From contig JALHOJ010000012.1 of NCBI GenBank assembly GCA_022843045.1, positions 1-64,000 on the forward strand: DNA of 64,000 bases. The letters are read 5' to 3'. The notes under the pieces are model-generated. The model saw only the letters and a program-made list of their open reading frames with translations. It was not told where the DNA came from and did no database searches. This stretch comes from Phycisphaerales bacterium. GTDB lineage: Bacteria; Planctomycetota; Phycisphaerae; Phycisphaerales; UBA1924. Positions 35,277 to 43,793 of the stretch are shown here, piece by piece (the stretch's first letter is position 1; each line of letters starts with the position of its first letter). Made by a program: the position numbers and the translations under genes.

Positions 35277-38200
35277 ATGCGTCGATGCACTGTCCCGGTT
35301 TCCACTATCGTGTTGGCTTCGATCGCGGGGTTGGCGGTGTCGAGCGTGGCGATTGCTCAGCCGCAGGGCACGCGGGTCGAGCGGGGCGATGCGTCGATTT
35401 CGCGGAGCGGTTCGCTCACGCAGATTCGCGCTGCGAACAACACGATTTTGCGGCACGCGTCCTTTGACATTGCTCAGGGGCAGACGGTGCAGTTCATTCA
35501 ACCAAGCGCGAACGCTCGAGTGCTTAATCGCATCGATTCGGCGGCGCCGACGCGGATCGATGGGGCGTTGCTTGCGAACGGACGGGTGTACCTCGTGAAC
35601 CCCGCCGGCGTGTTCTTTGGCAGCAACTCGGTGGTGAATGCGGGGGGATTGATCGCCGCGGCTGGGAAGATGAGTGATCGAGACTTCCTGCGGGGCGTGG
35701 ATCGATTCACGGAACTGACGGGCGATGTGATCGCTTCGGGGAGCATTCGCGCGGGCGATGTGATTCTGGCGGGCAGCAATGTTGAGGTGGGCGGGGCGAT
35801 CGTCGCGGATCGGCGGGCGATTCTGGTGAGCGGGGATGATGTGCTGGTGCGGCAGTCGGGCAGCAGCAGCGTGCATGTGAAGGTGGGGACGGTGTCGGGC
35901 GGGTTGACGCGCGAGCGCGGGGCGAAGTCGCTGGGCGCGGGCGATGCGTTGGGGCACCAGTTGAACGTGACGGGGAGCGTGCGGGCGCGGGGGATTCATG
36001 CCGAGTCGGTAGGTACCACGACGCTGACGGGCGCACTTGATGCGAGCGGCGTGGCGACGGGGCGGGCTCGCGGGGGGGACATCAATCTCCTGGGCGAGCG
36101 GGTGACACTCTCGGGTGCGAGCATCGACAGTTCGGGCGAGCGGGGCGGCGGGGCTGTCAACATCGGCGGGGCGTTCCAGGGCCAAGGGGAACTCCGCACG
36201 AGCCAGCGGACGGCGGTGGACGCGAGCACGACGATCACTTCGAGCGCGAGCACGCAGGGCAACGCGGGGCAGGTGGTGGTGTGGAGCGATGATCACACGA
36301 CCTTTGCGGGCACGATCCAGGCCAAGGGCGGGCGCGAGGGCGGGGATGGCGCTTTGGTTGAAGTGTCGGGCAAGCAGACGCTGGCGTACACCGGTTCGAC
36401 TCGTGCGGGGGCGGAGAAGGGCCGCAACGGCACGCTGTTGCTTGATCCCAAGAACATCACTATTTCGGCGGCGGGATTTCAAGGCGTTTCCCAGTCGTTT
36501 TCGACCAATCCGGGGTCAAGTTCGCAGGTGGATCTTGCGATTCTGCTGTCCACTCTCGCCGGCAATACGAACGTGACGCTGCAAGCCAACAACGACATCA
36601 ACTGGCAGGATGGTGAGACATCGTTCTTCAACTCCACCGCGACGCTCACGCTTCAGGCGGGCAGGAGCGTGCTGATCGACAATCTCAGCAACGGTTTCAC
36701 CAAGATCAACGCTTCGGGCGTCAACATCAACATCATCGCCAACGACTCGGTTGGTGTTCTCGGCGCGGGCACGCAGGCGAATCGTGATGCGGGGCCTGGC
36801 AACGTGACCACGGGGAACATCTCGCCGGGAGGGAATGTTTCGATTCTGGTGCGGCCCACCAGCGGCGCGTTCGAGGCGGGGACGGTGACGCTGCGGAACG
36901 TGACGGCGAGCAGCCTGAGCATCAACACGGGCGGATCGCTCGTGCAGCAGCAGTCCGGCTCGTTTCTGACGGTGCCTGATGTGATCCTGCGCAGCCCGAC
37001 GGGCAGCGACACGACGTTCAATCTCACTCGCATCGGCAATGACATCAACAACTTCGCGGCGGATGTCAATGGAGTGATCAATCTGTATGCGACGGGCGAT
37101 CTGCGGTTTGACGCGCTCGATGGGTTGGCGGGCGTGACATCCACGGGGTCGGTCAACATCATCCTCGCGGGCAACTTGTCGCAGACGCACCGGATCGTCG
37201 CGCCATCGCTCGCGGTCGAAACTCGCATCGACGGCGTGGGCACGGCGATCAGCCTGGGGAATGTGGACAACGATCTTGACTCGGTTGCGCTGGATTCGTT
37301 CGACGCCAATGGGGTCGGCCCCAGTGCGCGGAGCATCATCTATCGCGACATCGACGACATCGTGATCGACGGCGCGAGCACCGCGGGGACGTTTTCGCTG
37401 ACGGCGAGCGGGGAGATCAGCCAGTCGCTGCCGATCGTGGCGACGACGGGGCTCTTCGTAACGACGCGGAACAACTCCGGAGCAGCGATCCAACTCAACT
37501 CGCAAGCCAACTCGTCGAACAACGTGGGATTGCAGGCGCTGAATGCGGTGGGGAACGGCTCGGCAAACGGGGATATTGCGTACCAATCGCTGGTGCCTTT
37601 CGCGCTGACGGACTCACAAACGCAAGGCGGGCTCACGCTCCGGAGCGCGGGGGCGATCACCCAGACGCTTGGCTCGGCGTCGGCGCTCTTCCTGAACGCG
37701 ACCACGTTCAACAACGGCGGCGCGAACATCACGCTGCAAGGCACCAACGACATCCCGACCGTGTCGCTACGGGCTCGCAACGCGGCCGATACGGCGGACG
37801 CGGCGGGGACGTTCACGTATGTGGGCAACCTCAACACCACGCTCGCGTCGGTGCGAACGCTCGCCGACGCCACGTTCACGATTCGCGGCACGCTGGGGCA
37901 GACCCAGGCACTGGTGGCCGACTTGTTGACCGTCAACACGCTGAGCGATGCTTCGGGCGCGATCGTGCTGAACAACACGGGCAACAACGTGAATCGCCTG
38001 AGCCTGGCGACGCGTCTTGCGTCCAATCCCGCGAGCTTCGGCTCGTCGAACATCGCCTACCTGGATTCCAACGGGTACCAACTTGAGTTGCTGCGGACCG
38101 GCGGGGACGCGCTGCTGCTGCAGTTGCCGGGCGCATCGGTGACGCAGCCGGTCAATTCGGAGCTGAACGTCGCGGGCCTCGCGCTGGTCAACGGCGAATG

Positions 38201-39920
38201 GACGCTCACCAACACAGGGAACACCCTCTCGCGGCTCGCCTCGGCGAACACGGTGTCGCTGAACGTGTACAACAACAACGCGGCGGGCACGATCATCGGC
38301 GACGCGGGCGGGGCGCAGACGTTCCAGGCGAGTTCGTTCGCGCGAGTCGTGACGCGCGGCACGCTGACGCAGACCAGACCCGTGGAAGTCGGCCACCTGA
38401 TCGCACGCACCTTGGGCGGCGGAGCGATCACGCTGGACAATGCCGACAACGACGCGATGCAACTGACGCTCGAGTCACGCAACCTGAACAACACCGCTTT
38501 CGATGCGGGCCCGCTCACATATCGCGACACCAACGGGTTCTCGCTGCTGCGCCTGGGCACCACGGGGCTGGCGACTTTCACCGCCGGCGGCGAGGCGAAC
38601 CAGACGGGAGCAAACAGCCCCTTGCTTGCGAGCGGCCTGCTGTTGCTGGGCAGCGCGGGCAACTACACCTTCGACCGCACCGACAACGCGTTCTCCACCC
38701 TCGCTGGCAATACCCAAAGCGCCAATGTCTTCTCGACCCAGCCGCTCACGGTCGCGGAACTCGGATCGACGCAGGGCTTCGCCGCGTCCGGCTTCCTGCG
38801 GATGCTCAGCGCGGCTGGCATCTTCCAGACGCGGCCGATCACCACGGACCTGCTCGTCGTTCGCACCTTGAGCAACGCAGGCGGCGAGATCGTGCTCGAG
38901 AACCTCGGCAACAACATCGCGCGTTTGAACGCCCAGACTCGCAACGCCGCGAACAGCGACTTTGCCCCGGGCCCCATCATCTACAACGACGCGAGCGGCT
39001 TCAGCGTGCTGAGTCTGGGCACGACCGGCTTTGCAAGTCTCTTCGGCGCGGGCGCAGTGAACCAGACCGGGGCAATCGCGCCGATCACGGTCGCGGGCTT
39101 GCAGACTCTCGGCACCGCGGACTACACGCTCGACAATCAGCTCAACTCGATCCCCCTCTACTCGGGCACCGCCAACACCATCAATCTGTTCACGATCACG
39201 CCCCTCAACATCGGCCCCATCTTCAGCTCCAACGGCGTCGTCGCCAGCACCTTTGCCCGTTTGCAGAGCAGGGGGAGCATCACCCAGCAAGGCCCGATCC
39301 TCACGCCCCTGCTCGTCGTGCGCACGCTGAGCGACTCGTTCACGCAGACGCTGCTCACCAACCAGTCCAACAACGTCAACCAGATCAACATGCAAAGCCG
39401 CAACGCAGCGAACACGGGCTTTGGGGGCGGCCGGATCGTGTTTGCGGATGCGGACGGGTACTCGATCGTGAGCCTGGGCACGAGCGAGCAGGCGATCTTG
39501 CGGGCCAACTCGGGCGTGGTCAATCAGACGGGCGCGTTGCTGCCGATTTCGGTCGGGCAGGGCGTGCGACTGTTTGGGAATGGAACGTTCAACCTGACCA
39601 ATACCAACAACTCGATTCCGGCGCTGGCGGGGAACTCGGGCAGCGTCAACATCTTCACCACCACGGGGTTGTTCATCACGCAGCTCGGAGCGGCGTCGGG
39701 ATTTGCTTCGACTGGAAACGTTCAACTGACTGCGCGCGGCCCCATCACGCAGGATCGCTTCCTCCGCGGGTCCCAGTTAGTTGCCAAGACGCTGAACGAC
39801 GCGGGAGCGGACATCATCCTGATCACACCCGGCAATCAGTTCGTGGGCGTGGTGCTGCAGGCCCGCAATGCTGCGGATACCGCGCCCGTCGACGCGACGC
39901 TTCTGTACCAGCAGAACTAG
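35277..39920 (+). CDS. Filamentous-haemagglutinin-like (TPS-domain) surface protein
   Basis: Exported protein of 1547 residues; signal peptide MRRCTVPVSTIVLASIAGLA. The N-terminal 150 residues form a two-partner-secretion/haemagglutination-activity domain (NTILRHASFDIAQGQTVQF, GRVYLVNPAGVFFGSNSVV, NAGGLIAAAGKMSD), which starts a right-handed beta-helix. From about 37.9 kb to the end, repeats of roughly 150-156 residues recur, each with RTLS...ITLxN, SRNAAN, LGTTG and NQTGA motifs. No dockerin, PEP-CTERM or other end signal is visible, and no TpsB transporter is in the window. CGGAGG precedes ATG 35277. Probably an adhesin or matrix fibre. Confidence 0.85.
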   Translation: MRRCTVPVSTIVLASIAGLAVSSVAIAQPQGTRVERGDASISRSGSLTQIRAANNTILRHASFDIAQGQTVQFIQPSANARVLNRIDSAAPTRIDGALLANGRVYLVNPAGVFFGSNSVVNAGGLIAAAGKMSDRDFLRGVDRFTELTGDVIASGSIRAGDVILAGSNVEVGGAIVADRRAILVSGDDVLVRQSGSSSVHVKVGTVSGGLTRERGAKSLGAGDALGHQLNVTGSVRARGIHAESVGTTTLTGALDASGVATGRARGGDINLLGERVTLSGASIDSSGERGGGAVNIGGAFQGQGELRTSQRTAVDASTTITSSASTQGNAGQVVVWSDDHTTFAGTIQAKGGREGGDGALVEVSGKQTLAYTGSTRAGAEKGRNGTLLLDPKNITISAAGFQGVSQSFSTNPGSSSQVDLAILLSTLAGNTNVTLQANNDINWQDGETSFFNSTATLTLQAGRSVLIDNLSNGFTKINASGVNINIIANDSVGVLGAGTQANRDAGPGNVTTGNISPGGNVSILVRPTSGAFEAGTVTLRNVTASSLSINTGGSLVQQQSGSFLTVPDVILRSPTGSDTTFNLTRIGNDINNFAADVNGVINLYATGDLRFDALDGLAGVTSTGSVNIILAGNLSQTHRIVAPSLAVETRIDGVGTAISLGNVDNDLDSVALDSFDANGVGPSARSIIYRDIDDIVIDGASTAGTFSLTASGEISQSLPIVATTGLFVTTRNNSGAAIQLNSQANSSNNVGLQALNAVGNGSANGDIAYQSLVPFALTDSQTQGGLTLRSAGAITQTLGSASALFLNATTFNNGGANITLQGTNDIPTVSLRARNAADTADAAGTFTYVGNLNTTLASVRTLADATFTIRGTLGQTQALVADLLTVNTLSDASGAIVLNNTGNNVNRLSLATRLASNPASFGSSNIAYLDSNGYQLELLRTGGDALLLQLPGASVTQPVNSELNVAGLALVNGEWTLTNTGNTLSRLASANTVSLNVYNNNAAGTIIGDAGGAQTFQASSFARVVTRGTLTQTRPVEVGHLIARTLGGGAITLDNADNDAMQLTLESRNLNNTAFDAGPLTYRDTNGFSLLRLGTTGLATFTAGGEANQTGANSPLLASGLLLLGSAGNYTFDRTDNAFSTLAGNTQSANVFSTQPLTVAELGSTQGFAASGFLRMLSAAGIFQTRPITTDLLVVRTLSNAGGEIVLENLGNNIARLNAQTRNAANSDFAPGPIIYNDASGFSVLSLGTTGFASLFGAGAVNQTGAIAPITVAGLQTLGTADYTLDNQLNSIPLYSGTANTINLFTITPLNIGPIFSSNGVVASTFARLQSRGSITQQGPILTPLLVVRTLSDSFTQTLLTNQSNNVNQINMQSRNAANTGFGGGRIVFADADGYSIVSLGTSEQAILRANSGVVNQTGALLPISVGQGVRLFGNGTFNLTNTNNSIPALAGNSGSVNIFTTTGLFITQLGAASGFASTGNVQLTARGPITQDRFLRGSQLVAKTLNDAGADIILITPGNQFVGVVLQARNAADTAPVDATLLYQQN

Positions 39921-40027
39921 GCCCGGCGCGGGTTCGGGTGCCGCACGGTTCTGGGGCGATTAGGAAGCCCCGGTGAGCGATTTCGTGCGGAATGTGATCG
40001 AGTTCGGGATCCATTCAGCCGGTTTTC

Positions 40028-40036
40028 TGGTATAGT
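40028..40036 (+). promoter_or_regulatory. Extended -10 promoter of the response regulator gene
   Basis: TGG followed by TATAGT (40031-40036) reproduces the extended -10 of the recA promoter (TTCTGGTATAnT shared). No good -35 is seen, as allowed for extended -10 promoters. Confidence 0.5.
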
Positions 40037-40125
40037 GAGTGAACTTGCAAGCGAGTCGGCGATCTTGGGCCAACTTTGGCGAGGATCCACGATGGGCGGG
40101 ACGCGCTGCACCTGGAACAACTCCC

Positions 40126-40548
40126 ATGACCAGCGAAGACGTGCGTGCGAAGGTCGGTCGTCTGTTTGACGTGAAGGTGCTGATCGTCGACGACGATCAG
40201 GACATTCTCGAGAGCTTCGACGCCGCGTTCCAGGCCGAGGGGGCGCTGACGCAGCTCGCCAAGGACGGTAACGAAGCCGTGCGCATCTGCATGGATGATC
40301 CGCCCGACCTGGTGATCCTCGACATGATGTTGCCCAAGCGATCCGGCTTCCTCGCGCTCGAGAAGATCAAGGGGGAAGAGAACAGCCCGATCGTGATCAT
40401 GGTCACGGCCAACGAAGGCAAGCGCCACGGGGCGTATGCAGAGAGCCTGGGCGTGGACGCGTACCTGCAGAAACCTGTGCCGCTCAACAAGCTGCTGGAC
40501 ACCGCGGTGCGTCTGCTCGAAGACGAGCCCAGCGAACCTGGAGTGTGA
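40126..40548 (+). CDS. Single-domain response regulator
   Basis: Receiver-only protein of 140 residues. The acidic pocket is VLIVDDDQDILESF, the phosphoacceptor is Asp66 in LVILDMMLPKRSG, followed by the Thr of VMVTANEGK and the Lys of LQKPVPLNKLL. No output domain, so it probably works in a phosphorelay or by binding another protein. No histidine kinase is adjacent. The start is ATG 40126; the frame is open further upstream but without coding character. Confidence 0.93.
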   Translation: MTSEDVRAKVGRLFDVKVLIVDDDQDILESFDAAFQAEGALTQLAKDGNEAVRICMDDPPDLVILDMMLPKRSGFLALEKIKGEENSPIVIMVTANEGKRHGAYAESLGVDAYLQKPVPLNKLLDTAVRLLEDEPSEPGV

Positions 40549-40564
40549 GCGGCGGTGCCGAAGC

Positions 40565-40623
40565 AAAGCGATGAGGCGATGCATAGCCCCGCCGCTGTTC
40601 GTCGCTTCATCGATTTATCGCTC
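40565..40623. repeat. Inverted repeat with GCGATGA / TCATCGC words
   Basis: AAGCAAAGCGATGAGGCGATG on the left is mirrored by CGTCGCTTCATCGATTTATC on the right, between two convergent genes. It may act as a shared terminator; no long T run is present. Confidence 0.55.
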
Positions 40624-42017
40624 TACAACAACGTGCCTGAAAGAATCAAGAGCGCCATCCCGAGATAAATCAGCGTCCCGCTTGCGTCCATCAGCGTCGC
40701 GACCATCGGGCTGCTCGCCGCGGCGGGATCGGCCCCGCACTTCTTGATGAACAGCGGCAGCAGCGAACCCAGCACCACGCCCCACATCACCACCGCGAAG
40801 ATCGAGCCCGCGACCGACGCCGCGAGGTACTGGGCGTGACGAGGTTCGGCGACCTTTGCGTGCCCGATGAACGTGAAGAACTCGACGCACAGCCAGCCCA
40901 GGAACGCGAGGGTCGCCCCGAGCATCGCGGCGGTGGCGACTTCCCTGCGCACAATGCGCAGCCAATCGGTGGGGCCGATTTCGCCCAGTCCCAGCGCGCG
41001 AGTGACGAGCGTCGCCGCCTGGCTGCCCGAGTTGCCCCCGCACGAAATCACAAGCGGCAGGAACATGACCAGCACCGCCGCCTTGTCGAGCTGGTCCTGG
41101 AACCCGCCCAGCACGATGATCGTGATGGTCTGGCCGACAAACAACGCGGCGAGCCAGAAGCCGCGCTTCTTGAACATCTCAACCTGCCCGGTCTGCATGT
41201 ACGGCGCTTCGAGGGCCGCGACGCCGCCCATCTTCTGGATGTCTTCGGTGGCCTCGAGCTGCGCGACGTCCGCGACGTCGTCGTGCGTCACGATGCCGAT
41301 CAGCGCTCCGCGCGAATCCACCACCGGCAGGGCGGTGCGGTCGTAGCGACTCATCAGCGTCACCGCCTCGCCCCGGTCCTGATCAGCGCGGAGGGTCACG
41401 AAGCTGCGATTCATCAGGTCCTCGACCTTGGTCGAAGGGTCCGCGAAGATCAATTGTCGCAGCCGCAGATCATCCACCAGCCGGCCCTGCTCGTCGATCA
41501 CGTACACGACGTTGACGGTCTCTGCGTCTCGACCAAACCGCCTGATGTGCTCCAACGCGTGCCCGACCGTCCACTCCGGGCGAATCCGCACGTAGTCAGG
41601 CGTCATGATGCGCCCGACGCTCTTGGCCGGATAGCCCAGAATCGCCTGCACTTCCTGACGAGATTCCGCCGAGAGCGATGCAACCACCCGCTGGGCGACT
41701 TCTTCGGGCAGTTCATCGACGACGCGGGCCCGGTCGTCGGCGGACATTTCTTCGATCAATCGGGCCGACTGCTCGGTGCCGAGTTCCGCGATGATCTTCT
41801 CCTGATCCTCGGGCGGAATGTACGAGAAGGCCGCCGCGGCGTCGTCGCGCTGGAGAAACCGAAACGCGACCGCGCCGTCCTTCGCGCCCAGTTCCTTGAC
41901 CAGTTCCGCCACGTCCGCCGGGTGCACATGGTGCAACGCCTCGCGCAGATCCGAGTACGCGCCGGAGCGAATCAGCTCCTCGATCTCTGGCAGCAGCAGC
42001 TGGCAGGTGGGGGTCAC
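40623..42017 (-). CDS. mgtE: Magnesium transporter MgtE
   Basis: Inner-membrane Mg2+ channel/transporter of 464 residues. The N domain holds helical MgtE repeats (DLREALHHVHPADVAELVKE, SADDRARVVDELPEEVAQRV). A CBS pair covers about residues 150-265 (VGRIMTPDYVRIRPEWTV, RTALPVVDSRGALIGIVTHD). The C-terminal membrane domain has five helices, including GGFQDQLDKAAVLVMFLPLV and ISCGGNSGSQAATLVTRAL (the signature of the pore region). GTG 42017 is the start; upstream is a repeat, and no riboswitch was recognised. The family is complete in length. Confidence 0.95.
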   Translation of the reverse strand: MTPTCQLLLPEIEELIRSGAYSDLREALHHVHPADVAELVKELGAKDGAVAFRFLQRDDAAAAFSYIPPEDQEKIIAELGTEQSARLIEEMSADDRARVVDELPEEVAQRVVASLSAESRQEVQAILGYPAKSVGRIMTPDYVRIRPEWTVGHALEHIRRFGRDAETVNVVYVIDEQGRLVDDLRLRQLIFADPSTKVEDLMNRSFVTLRADQDRGEAVTLMSRYDRTALPVVDSRGALIGIVTHDDVADVAQLEATEDIQKMGGVAALEAPYMQTGQVEMFKKRGFWLAALFVGQTITIIVLGGFQDQLDKAAVLVMFLPLVISCGGNSGSQAATLVTRALGLGEIGPTDWLRIVRREVATAAMLGATLAFLGWLCVEFFTFIGHAKVAEPRHAQYLAASVAGSIFAVVMWGVVLGSLLPLFIKKCGADPAAASSPMVATLMDASGTLIYLGMALLILSGTLL

Positions 42018-42030
42018 GGGGGGAGCGTAG

Positions 42031-42127
42031 GAAGAGCGAAAAACGAAAAGCGAAAAACGAAGGTGAAACGCGGCGCTGCTTCAGTCCGCTTCGTTTTCGC
42101 TTTTCGCTTTTCGTTTTGTCGCTTTCC
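42031..42127. repeat. Inverted repeat with CGAAAAACGAAAAG words
   Basis: Left half AGCGAAAAACGAAAAGCGAA... and right half CGTTTTCGCTTTTCGCTTTT... are mirror images built of GCGAAAA words, in the divergent gap between mgtE and the zinc-ribbon gene. Confidence 0.75.
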
Positions 42128-42139
42128 CTACCCTCCCCG

Positions 42140-42703
42140 GTGCACGTCGTCGCCACCTTTGACAGCCCCGTTCGCGCCATGCAAGCGGTGGCGTACCTCC
42201 GAGGCGTGGGCCTGCGTGCCCGCGCCACCACCGTCTCGGGCAGCATCGTTCTCGCCGTGCACGTGCTTGTGCCCACAAGCCGCGAGGCCGACAAGGCCAA
42301 GGCCGAACTCAACAAGTTCGCCTCGCCCGCCGACCTCGCCGCGGCGGTGTTGGGCAAGACGGAAGACGATCAGTGGGAGCGTCAAGCCTTGCCGGACTTG
42401 TCCAAGTTGCCAGGCTATCTCGCGCCACCGTGTCCGGGCTGCGGTAGGCCTTTGCCACTGGATTCGCGCGTCACGGCGTGCCCGAAGTGTGCCGCGCCCG
42501 TCGATGTGCCGGCTCTCATCGTCAAGTATCACGGGCCCGAGAAGCTTGCCCAGTGCTATGACCCTGCGCTGTTCGGTTCGGATGCGCAACTCACGTTTGA
42601 AGAACCTTGCACTTGCGGCTACGACCTGCACGGCTTGCCCCGCCAGGGCGTCTGCCCCGAGTGCGGCGCGAACTACACCAAGCGGGGCGTGGACGAGTGG
42701 TAG
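42140..42703 (+). CDS. Zinc-ribbon protein of unknown function
   Basis: Cytoplasmic protein of 187 residues. The N-terminal 75 residues (VATFDSPVRAMQAVAYLRGV...) look like a ferredoxin-like DUF2007-type signal-transducing fold. Two zinc-binding regions follow: CPGCGRPLPLDSRVTACPKC and CTCGYDLHGLPRQGVCPECG; the CGYDLxGL...CPECG pattern is common in planctomycete proteins. GTG 42140 is preferred to TTG 42116, which lies in a repeat. The role is not known. Confidence 0.7.
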   Translation: MHVVATFDSPVRAMQAVAYLRGVGLRARATTVSGSIVLAVHVLVPTSREADKAKAELNKFASPADLAAAVLGKTEDDQWERQALPDLSKLPGYLAPPCPGCGRPLPLDSRVTACPKCAAPVDVPALIVKYHGPEKLAQCYDPALFGSDAQLTFEEPCTCGYDLHGLPRQGVCPECGANYTKRGVDEW

Positions 42704-42792
42704 GTGGTGACGCCTCACCCGCCCGGTTCGCCGAATCTCCTGACGTGCCAGCCTCGAAACAGATCCAGGGTTTCAACGTACCAACAACGTCC

Positions 42793-43770
42793 ATGCCTCC
42801 GACCAGTCTTCATCCCCGCATTATCCGCCACGATCCCGCGACCAGCGTCCGCGGCCTTCGCACCGTGGTAATTTCCGCGATCCTTGCCGGCATGGGGGCC
42901 GCGGGCACCCTCGCGATGTCTGGTTGCAGCCGCGACGACATCAATCAAGACTCGCCCGATGCCACCATCCTTGCCGCAAGGCAATTGGTCGAGACCCAGC
43001 AAGCCGAGAAGCTGCCCAAGCTTGTCTACGCAGAGAGCGACGATCTTCGAAAGCTGTACAACACGCTGGGCCGCATGCTGGGCCACGCCGAGGAACTCGC
43101 CGTCGAGCTGCAGAAGCGTTTTCCCGAAGAGATGAAGCAACTCGCCACCCGCGCCGAGCAGCAGGCCAAGGAAGGCAAGCCCACGACGCTGCTCGGGCAG
43201 ATCGCCCGCCAAGCCCAGCGCTCGAATCCCATGGGCGGCAACCGTCGGCGCCAGGGTCCGCCCAACCCGGCCGACCGACAGGCGTTCAACGACGCACTGA
43301 CGCGATTCTTCGCGGATCCTTACGCGTTCCTGCGCGAGAGCGAGGGTCGCCTCACCACCGTCCCCATGACCGACGACATGGTCGCCCTGCAATGGGACAA
43401 GAAGATGATCCTGCCGCCCATCGGCATGGTGATGCAGCGGGGCGAGGATGGCAAGTGGTACTTTGTGCTGCCCACCAGCATGGGCGGCGTCCGTGACTTC
43501 ATGCCCAAGACCAAGGAACAGTTCGAGATCGCAGGCGGCCTGATCGCGGTGCTCGACAAGGTCGTTGTTGACCTTCGCGACGAAGTCCGCGGCGGCCAAC
43601 TCACGACGCTCGAATCCGTTTCGCGCCGCGCGGGCGAGATGACGTTCCTGCCCGCCGTGCTCACGTTCTACGCGTACACCAAACTCCGCGACGAGCAACG
43701 CAAGGCCGAGGCGGCCGCGACCGCGCCCACGCAGACGACTACCAGTTCTCCAACCCCCGGCGGCAACTGA
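42793..43770 (+). CDS. Putative lipoprotein of unknown function
   Basis: Protein of 325 residues with a hydrophobic segment ending GTLAMSGC, a plausible though weak lipobox. The mature part is helical and charged (ARQLVETQQAEKLPKLVYAE, MLGHAEELAVELQKRF), with a middle MGGNRRRQGPP linker, a central WDKKMILPPIGMVMQRGEDG strand segment and a Thr/Ser/Pro-rich end. I do not recognise a family. It is 23 nt upstream of the lptD-like gene, so the two are probably co-transcribed and the protein may act in the envelope. Confidence 0.65.
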   Translation: MPPTSLHPRIIRHDPATSVRGLRTVVISAILAGMGAAGTLAMSGCSRDDINQDSPDATILAARQLVETQQAEKLPKLVYAESDDLRKLYNTLGRMLGHAEELAVELQKRFPEEMKQLATRAEQQAKEGKPTTLLGQIARQAQRSNPMGGNRRRQGPPNPADRQAFNDALTRFFADPYAFLRESEGRLTTVPMTDDMVALQWDKKMILPPIGMVMQRGEDGKWYFVLPTSMGGVRDFMPKTKEQFEIAGGLIAVLDKVVVDLRDEVRGGQLTTLESVSRRAGEMTFLPAVLTFYAYTKLRDEQRKAEAAATAPTQTTTSSPTPGGN

Positions 43771-43793
43771 CGCGCGGAGTACCATGCCCGCTC

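Noticed and set aside
42018-42139. Magnesium riboswitch upstream of mgtE
   Set aside because: The gap is filled by a GCGAAAA-word inverted repeat; no M-box or related consensus could be recognised.
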